NCBI GenBank assembly: GCA_002700385.1
Contig: PADC01000005.1
Location: 97,730 to 161,729 of the forward strand
Direction of reading: 5' to 3'
Length of the DNA stretch: 64,000 nt
Origin: Cycloclasticus sp.
GTDB lineage: Bacteria; Pseudomonadota; Gammaproteobacteria; Methylococcales; Cycloclasticaceae
Position 1 is the stretch's first letter, and every line of letters begins with the position of its first letter. Position numbers and translations under genes: made by a program. Below are positions 55,970-64,000 of this stretch, one piece after another. Under the pieces are notes generated by a model. The model did not search any database. It was not told where the DNA came from and saw nothing but the letters and a program-made list of their open reading frames with translations.

Positions 55970-56635
55970 TTAAGGCAATTTATTTCCGGATACCATTTTT
56001 CCAACTAGATTATTGATATTAACCCAGACTACTAAATCGTCATATCCTTGATTAACATGGGTTTTATCAACAAAGTTTGTGTCGTTATCTGAGTTCTCTT
56101 GCTCATTAACATCGCCAGCAGATACCCAGTTTTTCCCATGTGATACAAGAATTGCAGGCACATTGCTGGCCACCACTGCACCTGAACTCGTTGCTCGAAC
56201 CGTAATATTCCCTGTTGAGCATAATTCAAACGATATTCCTGGCACATCAGGGTCTGGGCAACCCGTCCCCGTTGCACTGTCAGCAAAACTTCCATCCACT
56301 CGGTAGGTCAGTGGTTGTTTCCAGGCATCAACTGACTTTACGCCCAACGTCACCCACGGTACGTCGCCAAGCTCATTAGTACAATTTGCGCCTGGTTTAT
56401 TTTCTTGCCCATCGCCAGAGGTGTCAGGACAAGGGAGTCGTCCATTTCTTAGCGCAAAGCCTACCAGCGCTTCTCTCGTTGTGTCTAGCGTTTGAACGGT
56501 TTCACGACGATCCATATTGTCCAATTGAGTTTGTAAAGGCCCCATGATGCCGCCCACAATTAACCCAAAAATTAACAACACAATGGCAATTTCGATGATA
56601 GTAAAACCGTGTTGATTTAGTTTTTGTCTACTCAT
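55970..56635 (-). CDS. type IV prepilin-like protein
   Basis: A 221-residue prepilin with the processing site HG followed by FTIIEIAIVLLIFGLIVGG. The rest is Gly, Asn and Asp rich and contains Cys in LPCPDTSG, NCTNE, TGCPD and ELCST. The ATG at 56635 overlaps the stop of the upstream gene (ATGA), whereas the longer frame from 56680 lies inside that gene. It is probably a minor pilin. Confidence 0.85.
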   Translation of the reverse strand: MSRQKLNQHGFTIIEIAIVLLIFGLIVGGIMGPLQTQLDNMDRRETVQTLDTTREALVGFALRNGRLPCPDTSGDGQENKPGANCTNELGDVPWVTLGVKSVDAWKQPLTYRVDGSFADSATGTGCPDPDVPGISFELCSTGNITVRATSSGAVVASNVPAILVSHGKNWVSAGDVNEQENSDNDTNFVDKTHVNQGYDDLVVWVNINNLVGKMVSGNKLP

Positions 56636-57432
56636 GGCATTCTCGCATACACATTTCCAAAATCTATTGGACTGATCCACACCAATACATCATTAAAATT
56701 ATTCTGCTCTCTGGCTTGCATAAAAACCGACGGGGTCGCCGTCGGTAACGCTGTACTGCCAGGAAGCCCCGCACCGGCATACGTCCCAGCAGCATTATTT
56801 ACATTATTCAACGTATCTAATAAATTACTGGCGTTATTAATTTGTGCGGCCACTACGGTGCTACCGCAAATCGTTGCCGCACCACCGTTAAGCCCCCTTG
56901 CTTGCCCCGCGACTATCTTATGCGGCGCAAAAACAACAGCCAGCGCATACTCAGCAGGTACAGACCCCACTAAGTGACTATTGGTTTCATCATGAATAAC
57001 AAAATGACCGGGTGTGGGCGGCGCTTTAACCAGAGGAGTCGACGGGTTTATTTTATAATGCCCAGAGACAGCATAACGCAAGCACGTTTTATCTTTATCA
57101 ACGAGTGTTTTTTCACCTAAGGTTTGCCATGGCAACCAGCCTTCTACACTTTCACCACTGACCCCGCAAGGTTCATTAGACAAGCCATCTCCTGTCATAT
57201 CAGGGCACGGTAAATACCCAACACCCGGTGAACTTGGCAATTTATCTGACAACAAAGCATAATTTATCAACACCTGTTTAGCACGAGCCAGTGCCTTATT
57301 GGTTTTTTTATCTCGTTTAACTTTTAATGTATGGGTGTCTAAACCCGACAGCAAAGCAGAAGAAACCATTAAAGCCAATATCGTAATCATAATGATTAAG
57401 GCAGCTCCTCTCTGTTTACTGTTGGTAGGCAT
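56632..57432 (-). CDS. PilX/prepilin-like pilus assembly protein
   Basis: A 266-residue protein with an N-terminal hydrophobic helix RGAALIIMITILALMVSSA preceded by KQRG. It resembles PilX-type minor pilins more than classical prepilins, as no Glu5 motif is present. The rest has Cys pairs in LPCPDMTG and NEPCGVS, a pattern also found in the prepilin downstream. It overlaps the MshK-like gene by 17 bp. Confidence 0.75.
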   Translation of the reverse strand: MPTNSKQRGAALIIMITILALMVSSALLSGLDTHTLKVKRDKKTNKALARAKQVLINYALLSDKLPSSPGVGYLPCPDMTGDGLSNEPCGVSGESVEGWLPWQTLGEKTLVDKDKTCLRYAVSGHYKINPSTPLVKAPPTPGHFVIHDETNSHLVGSVPAEYALAVVFAPHKIVAGQARGLNGGAATICGSTVVAAQINNASNLLDTLNNVNNAAGTYAGAGLPGSTALPTATPSVFMQAREQNNFNDVLVWISPIDFGNVYARMP

Positions 57433-57814
57433 CTACTAATTCACCTTTGTCCAACTTCAGCTTTTGACCCGCCTTAAAGGGTAACTCAACACCTTTCTTC
57501 TTTATCGCCAAATCAACGACCTGACTTGACTCATTGAACCTCTTAAGCACAACATCATTATCGGCCTTTGTTTCATCGAGCGTTTTCCCATCGATCCAAA
57601 ATTGCCCCTTATGCAAGCCGTCTTTATTTTTAAAGTAAAAACCATTCAGTTTCACTTCGCTAGATACCGGACTCTTTGATGGCATGGCGCCTGATGACCG
57701 GAGAATGTCCAATTTCACTCGTTGCTCAACGGTCAACATTAAGTCACCCAAGGCATAGCAATGAGTGACAACGAAAAACAAACCGACTATTAGCACACGT
57801 CCATAAGCAGTCAT
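57416..57814 (-). CDS. MshK-like periplasmic protein
   Basis: A 132-residue protein with a signal peptide or anchor (LIVGLFFVVTHCYALG), then a small domain with KLNGFYFKNKDGLHKGQFWIDG, which resembles MshK or GspC-like linker proteins of pilus systems. Assignment is by size, position and general look. Confidence 0.6.
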   Translation of the reverse strand: MTAYGRVLIVGLFFVVTHCYALGDLMLTVEQRVKLDILRSSGAMPSKSPVSSEVKLNGFYFKNKDGLHKGQFWIDGKTLDETKADNDVVLKRFNESSQVVDLAIKKKGVELPFKAGQKLKLDKGELVDAYQQ

Positions 57815-58465
57815 CTATCCACCCTCCAGGTCAATGATGTCATCATCCTCAATCTCATCTGATAAAGATGTTTGAGTCACCGTATAAAAAGCAAACGAAC
57901 AAGACAGCGCAACATTTTTTGTTATTTCAACCAACTGCAAGGTTTTTTCACGCGTTAACTCACATGATTTCAGGAGATAAGCCCCTTCAGAAAAAGCAGA
58001 CAAGTTACGACCTAGTTGCACAAAATCGCCTTCATGTAGCAACTCGGCCTCTACACTGACAACGCTCTCCATTAGAGCTAATTGCGTTGAAAAATCCAAT
58101 CCAACAGTTTGTATTTGAACTTGCGGGGAGATGGCGTATTTAAAGCTGGGAAGCTTCAGGCTATCTGCCGTGTTCGTTAAAGTTTCTACTAAAGCAAGAC
58201 GATCCTCTTCACCATAAAACCCTTGGGCTTTTAATTTTTTGAATGATGCGCCTATCTCATTTAATAAGGTTTTATCTTTGACTGCTTGATCAATGTCGAA
58301 AACCAACTCGTCATGCAACTGGTTTAGCCTTAACTTCTCTTGTTGCTTCTCTTGAAAATCAGCCCACAAATAAATCAACATGGCGGCGGAAAAAATAATG
58401 GCCACCAGCAGTAACCCGCCTTCCTTTTTGTATTCAGCCCATTGAATAGTGCGCTCAGTACTCAT
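57815..58465 (-). CDS. PilO/MshJ-like inner-membrane protein
   Basis: A 216-residue single-pass protein. A cytoplasmic N-terminus is followed by a helix at about 16-37 (GGLLLVAIIFSAAMLIYLWA), a coiled-coil stretch (EKQQEKLRLNQLHDELVF), and a C-terminal periplasmic domain. The layout fits the PilO/MshJ proteins of the alignment complex. Its ATG overlaps the stop of the gene upstream (ATGA). Confidence 0.7.
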   Translation of the reverse strand: MSTERTIQWAEYKKEGGLLLVAIIFSAAMLIYLWADFQEKQQEKLRLNQLHDELVFDIDQAVKDKTLLNEIGASFKKLKAQGFYGEEDRLALVETLTNTADSLKLPSFKYAISPQVQIQTVGLDFSTQLALMESVVSVEAELLHEGDFVQLGRNLSAFSEGAYLLKSCELTREKTLQLVEITKNVALSCSFAFYTVTQTSLSDEIEDDDIIDLEGG

Positions 58466-60009
58466 GATAGTTTCATCGTAATTAACAAGGTAAAGTCAAT
58501 CGGTTTATCCTCTCCTGCACGGGTACTAACAGAACGTTCTAATGTTGAACTGCTTTTAATATCCAATGATGATGTGTGTTCCGAGACGCTTAACACGCCT
58601 TTTTGCTCCAGTAAGGAGGCTGTAAAATCATTCACTCGGTTAATCGCTTCCCTTTCCGTCATTGAATTTGGCAGCGTTATCTGCAATGAAAATTGTTTTT
58701 CTTTTTTAACTTGGCTCGTAAAATCGGCATGATTTTGTTCATCAAGCCCTTCTTCCATGCCTTCCGACAACCAACTAATACCCATGATTGCTATATCATT
58801 AAACCCTTCATAAGCCTTAGATAAAACGTCCAACACTTGTTGAGGGGCATATTGATTTTCAGCGATCACTTGGTGAATCGTCACCACATCTTTCATTAAT
58901 TTAGGCTTTACATCGACCTCATGTAGAGCCGACCCCATATCTTGCTGTTGCTCTTCAAGCCCACTTATTAGCTGATTGATTTCTTCGATACGTTGTTTGG
59001 TATGATTGGTTTCCCAGCCTATTGCTATCGATAGTAAAAACGATATCGCCAACACACCTACCGTCGCTTTTTGAATCCAACTTTTCAGCAGTCCTTTTTT
59101 ATAAAACCCACATAACTCTTCAGGTTGAAAGTGCGGTTTTACTTTTTTTACCAAAGCATAATTTAATAGCACCTGAGGCAAACTACTGACACTCTTTGGG
59201 CGATTGAGACCTAATTTTTTTGTTAGCTCATAAAGGTTTAAGTATTTAAATATGATATCATTATTAATCTGTTGAGATAGCAGCTTGCTACTTTCTTTTT
59301 CACCAAGGGCAACCACGACCTCAAGCTTATGATTGTTATCAATCTTTTTTGCTCCTTTTAGGAAATGATGCATGCGCTCAATTTCAGCCATTAAAACACT
59401 AAACACCTCGTCATAACTGTTGCCTTTAGCCCGTGTTGTTCGACTGATATCAATTTCTTGATCTTTATGGAAGGTCTGCCGGTAAGAGCGCCCAATATTT
59501 TTTGTATCAGCCACTCTGGAAACGGTTACGTATTGGCTTTTATTAGGTAACACATTTTGAATTGCACTCTCTAACACTGAAATTGAGTACACACCAGACA
59601 CAGCTTGTTGATTATTAACCAATACCTCAAAAATTGTTTTTACATTTTTTGGGATTTGTACACCCATAAGCAAAAAAACATCGTCTTTTCTTCCTTCTTT
59701 CTCACGCTTAAGATGTGTCTTCCAAACCAAATCTGCTGTAGGAAATAGCGTTTGCTCTTTTCGAGACATCAGTAATTCACGATCTTTACTGCTGACATGG
59801 GGAATCGACTCGTGCTTAAATTCTTCTCCTATTAAGTCTAAGAAAACAGCTAAAGCAGAGATTTTAAGTTTAGAAAAATAAGCATCAAAGGTTTGCCCAA
59901 AGCCCGTGGCCGTTATTCCCTGATTATAGACCAACTGGACCCCTTTACCATTCACAGTACATAAGATCAAAGAGGCGTCTGTTACGTATAAGGCATATTT
60001 TTTTTTCAT
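58462..60009 (-). CDS. PilM/PilN-like fusion (MshI/GspL-like)
   Basis: A 515-residue protein with a cytoplasmic actin-like (PilM/MshI type) region in about 1-290, one transmembrane helix at about 313-332 and a periplasmic PilN-like coiled-coil and ferredoxin-like domain (about 335-515). It therefore combines in one chain what is usually two proteins, like GspL of type II secretion. Its start overlaps the MshG stop (TAATG). It would anchor the MshG platform to the PilO- and MshK-like proteins that follow. Confidence 0.7.
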   Translation of the reverse strand: MKKKYALYVTDASLILCTVNGKGVQLVYNQGITATGFGQTFDAYFSKLKISALAVFLDLIGEEFKHESIPHVSSKDRELLMSRKEQTLFPTADLVWKTHLKREKEGRKDDVFLLMGVQIPKNVKTIFEVLVNNQQAVSGVYSISVLESAIQNVLPNKSQYVTVSRVADTKNIGRSYRQTFHKDQEIDISRTTRAKGNSYDEVFSVLMAEIERMHHFLKGAKKIDNNHKLEVVVALGEKESSKLLSQQINNDIIFKYLNLYELTKKLGLNRPKSVSSLPQVLLNYALVKKVKPHFQPEELCGFYKKGLLKSWIQKATVGVLAISFLLSIAIGWETNHTKQRIEEINQLISGLEEQQQDMGSALHEVDVKPKLMKDVVTIHQVIAENQYAPQQVLDVLSKAYEGFNDIAIMGISWLSEGMEEGLDEQNHADFTSQVKKEKQFSLQITLPNSMTEREAINRVNDFTASLLEQKGVLSVSEHTSSLDIKSSSTLERSVSTRAGEDKPIDFTLLITMKLS

Positions 60010-61211
60010 TAGAAATCTATGCCTCCAATCAAGTCATATATGGGGCCAAGTACGGACAACATTACCCAACCCAGAAGAATACCGAGAACAACGGTCATGG
60101 CAGGTTCTATCATACCCTGTAGTTTCTCTATTGAATCCTCAACATCCCGATTAAAAAAATAGCTCACATTAACCAGTGACTTATCCAGCCCCCCTGTCTG
60201 CTCACCCACTCTCATCATCCGCATAACAAGTGGAGGAAACAGGTCGGTTCGCGCAAACGCATCTGAAATCCCCATGCCTTCGGTCACTTGCGTATGAATA
60301 AACTCAACCTCTTCGGCTATGAAAAGGTTATCCACCACGCCTTCAGAGATTTTCAAACCCTGTAATACCCCAATACCTGAGCTGTACATTAGCGCAAAAT
60401 TAGTTGAGAACCGCGTTAAAATTATTTTTTTTAGTATCGGCCCTAACCAGGGAAGTTTTAATTTGTACTTATCAAATAACAGCCGCGCCTTATCACTCTT
60501 CTTTATTAAAACGTTAGTCATACCCCCTAAAAACAAGGGGAGTATTAATAAGGTATACCAATAATCAACAAAAAATTCTGATACCGCTATAAGAGCCATG
60601 GTATGGAAAGGCAGCTCCCCACCCATTTCAGTAATAAAACCCACCATTTGTGGCACAAGATAAATCATCATAAAACACAAAACGCCGAAAACAACCAGAC
60701 CAACAAACGCCGGATACATCATTACTTTTTTTGACTTTGCAATGAGTTCATCCTGCCACATTAACGTTTTTTTCAGTTCACCAAAAATTGAAGCCAGCTC
60801 ACCACTCGTTTCCCCAACTCGCACTAACTCAACCATTAACGGACTAAACACTTTATGGTATTCAGCCATGGCTTCTGATAATTTTTTTCCACTTTCGATC
60901 TGGCCAATCAACGAATTAATCAAACTTTTAAACTGGCCAGGATCTAATGAATCTCTAAAATCCTCCAATGATTCAATAACCGGGATCCCAGCCACAAACA
61001 TTTGTTCCATGAAGATATAAAAATCAATCACGTCTCGACGAGTAATTTTTTTTCTTCTTGCAAATATTCCTGCCGTTTTTTCTTTAGCAGAAATCAGAAC
61101 GGTACCCGTTTGTTCCAGCTTTGATTCTAAATCATAGATATTGAGTGCATCCTGACTTCCCGTGATGCCTTTACCATCATGCCTAACCGCTTTGTAACTG
61201 AATGTCGGCAT
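60009..61211 (-). CDS. mshG: MshG/GspF-type inner-membrane platform protein
   Basis: A 400-residue GspF/PilC family platform protein with the typical N-terminus MPTFSYKAVRHDG and two repeated cytoplasmic domains (VIDFYIFMEQM ... LSEAM and MRVGEQTG ... RDVEDSIEKL). Three or four hydrophobic segments are visible. The ATG at 61211 follows the mshE stop directly; a longer frame from 61259 overlaps mshE without support. It works with the MshE ATPase to build the pilus. Confidence 0.92.
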   Translation of the reverse strand: MPTFSYKAVRHDGKGITGSQDALNIYDLESKLEQTGTVLISAKEKTAGIFARRKKITRRDVIDFYIFMEQMFVAGIPVIESLEDFRDSLDPGQFKSLINSLIGQIESGKKLSEAMAEYHKVFSPLMVELVRVGETSGELASIFGELKKTLMWQDELIAKSKKVMMYPAFVGLVVFGVLCFMMIYLVPQMVGFITEMGGELPFHTMALIAVSEFFVDYWYTLLILPLFLGGMTNVLIKKSDKARLLFDKYKLKLPWLGPILKKIILTRFSTNFALMYSSGIGVLQGLKISEGVVDNLFIAEEVEFIHTQVTEGMGISDAFARTDLFPPLVMRMMRVGEQTGGLDKSLVNVSYFFNRDVEDSIEKLQGMIEPAMTVVLGILLGWVMLSVLGPIYDLIGGIDF

Positions 61212-61212
61212 T

Positions 61213-62908
61213 TTACTCAGCCAGCCTTGAGGTAAAATCAACCACACGTGATAATTCATCCAGCGTAGTTTTACCTTCTACCACTTGAGCAATACCATCA
61301 TCAGCCAAGGTTAAATAGCCTTTTTCTACCGCAGCTTGCAATAATTCACGTTGCGATGCTTTTTTAACCACCATTTCATCAAGGTCGGTGTCCATTCGAA
61401 GAATTTCAAGTATCGCAATTCGTCCCTTATAACCCGTATGATGGCAATGCTTACACCCAACCGCCTCATAAAGAGATGACAGTGCCTCGGCTGACTTGCC
61501 AAGGAGTTTTTTCTCTACATCCGCAATGGGCCTTTCTTTTTTGCATTCAAGACAAAGCTTTCTGATTAATCGTTGACCAATAACACCGATAATATTTCCC
61601 GACATAATATCTGGAAGAACACCTATATCCAGTAATCTGGGAAAAGCCCCTATTGCCGAATTGGTATGCAATGTTGAAAACACTTGATGACCGGTCATTG
61701 CCGCTCTAAAACCCATCTCAGCTGTTTCCATATCCCGCATTTCACCAACAAGAATAATGTCGGGGTCTTGTCTCATTAATGAACGAATCCCGTTAGCAAA
61801 GTCCATTTTTGATGAACTCCCAATCGATGACTGCCTGATCATTGGAATCGGGTATTCCACTGGGTCTTCAAGCGTCATGATATTCACAGACTCACTATTC
61901 AAATAGCTCAGCATAGAGTACAGCGTGGTGGTCTTACCACTACCTGTTGGGCCGGTGACCAGAATAATACCTTCTGGGCGAGCCATCATTAATTTAAGTA
62001 AAGCCCGATTGTTTTCAGACAAATCCAGCTTTTCTAAAGGCACAATTGACTTTTCACGGTCCAAAATACGTAAAACGAAATTTTCACCATGAATTGTCGG
62101 TTGAGCCGCTACCCTGAAATCAATCGGGTGGCCAGCCACTTTCAAATGGATACGTCCATCTTGTGGGGCCCGAGTTTCTGCCAAGTCCATATGTGACATC
62201 ACCTTCAATCGAACAACGATAGAAGACCAATATTTATTATGTAAACTTCGGACTTGATGAAGAACACCATCAATTCTATATCGGATTCTTAAGAACCCTT
62301 CCTCTGGTTCAAAATGGATATCCGATGCACCACGTTTAACCGCATCGGTTAAAAAAGCATCAACCAACCTGACTAATGGGTGGGTATATTCTGAGGCATG
62401 GAGACGTTGACTGATGTCATCATATTCCCCTGTCTCTATTTCTTTTAAGATGCCCTCAATGGATAATTCATAACCATAAAAAAGGTCTATATTGCTTTCG
62501 ATCTCTTTCGCACCCGCTAATATTGGGGTCACAATAATATCTGAAGGGATCAACGACTTAATTTTATCAACCGCTACAATATCAAACGTATCGGCCATGG
62601 CTAGCTGCAATGTTTTATTTTCAACATTGTAGTTACAAGGTAACACCTTAAGTTGCTCGGCTACTTTTTTATCAATTAAGGCAATAGCATCCTCATCAGC
62701 CACAACTTCTGCAAGGTTTATTGTTTCATCGCTGCCGCTATCACTTAAGACTTCTTTTAACAAAGTTTCCGTTAAGAAGCCCAATTCAATAAGCACTTTA
62801 CCTAGTTGATGCCCGGTGATTTTTTGTTCTTGAAGGGCAATTTTTAATTGATCTAATGAAATAATGCCCTTGTCAATTAACCGATCACCTAACCTTTTTG
62901 GCGGTTTT

Positions 62909-62919
<11 letters not shown>
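61213..62919 (-). CDS. mshE: MshE/GspE-type pilus assembly ATPase
   Basis: A 568-residue secretion ATPase. The N-terminus is an MshEN c-di-GMP-binding domain: a first motif (9-32) from RLG to Gln is complete, while the second (38-61) has Gln for the first residue and lacks the final Gln. Then come the Walker A GPTGSGKTTTL, the Walker B LVGEMRD and a zinc-binding set CLEC and CKHC. The protein ends with VVDFTSRLAE. It drives pilus polymerisation. It overlaps the TPR gene by 11 bp. Confidence 0.93.

Positions 62920-64000
<1,081 letters not shown>

Overview
This is a dense, ordinary-looking chromosomal segment of a gammaproteobacterium. The evidence is the conserved gene orders yicC-gmk-rpoZ-spoT-recG, aroQ-accB-accC-prmA-dusB-fis-purH-purD, trxA/rho divergent from rhlB, and apaG-apaH next to folA-thyA-lgt. 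The A+T-leaning composition, a phasin, a membrane pyrophosphatase and an MSHA-type pilus locus would fit a marine Thiotrichales-like lineage (Methylophaga or Cycloclasticus type), but that placement is inference. No rRNA, tRNA, CRISPR array, prophage or insertion sequence was seen.

Layout. 1-8915: comF, then a leftward block of ubiA, ubiC, recG, ridA, spoT, rpoZ, gmk and yicC (quinone synthesis, recombination, stringent response). 8981-13309: a small Hanks-type kinase, then rph-rdgB-hemW with ATGA overlaps, then pyrE. 13306-18159: a molybdopterin gene (moaA) with a multi-cluster ferredoxin on the minus strand and a NitT/TauT-like ABC transporter on the plus strand. A perfect Fur-type palindrome lies between them. 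18258-22391: phasin, an IsdG-like monooxygenase, fxsA, dsbD and a TlpA-like thioredoxin. 22538-30742: aroQ to purD. 30806-35871: rho, trxA, rhlB, a HAD nucleotidase, a lipoprotein and nth.

36060-38082 is the most interesting locus. It is a three-gene operon encoding an exported Cys-rich repeat peptide with 12 (E)(G/A)KCG motifs, a DUF692 multinuclear iron oxidase (MNIO) and a DUF2063 partner. This is the architecture of the HvfABC/bufferin class of copper-binding modified peptides. The precursor is built of five 45-bp tandem units that differ only at synonymous T/C positions.

38224-54450: hemL with a group II truncated globin and a DedA protein; a GGDEF-EAL protein; an exported rhodanese; mpl; apaGH; folA-thyA-lgt; divergent hppA/ppa (membrane and soluble pyrophosphatase); moaE-moaD divergent from moaC; a HIT protein; and purU.

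54502-64000 is a leftward MSHA-like type IV pilus/type II secretion operon. It holds a TPR protein (MshN-like, cut by the window edge), MshE ATPase, MshG platform protein, a PilM/PilN-like fusion, PilO- and MshK-like proteins, and three prepilin-like proteins, followed after a terminator by a PilZ protein. The right edge is a (GGTTCT)n tract that encodes a Pro-Glu repeat in the MshN-like protein. MshE carries a c-di-GMP-binding MshEN domain, which together with the PilZ protein and the nearby GGDEF-EAL enzyme suggests c-di-GMP control of this pilus.
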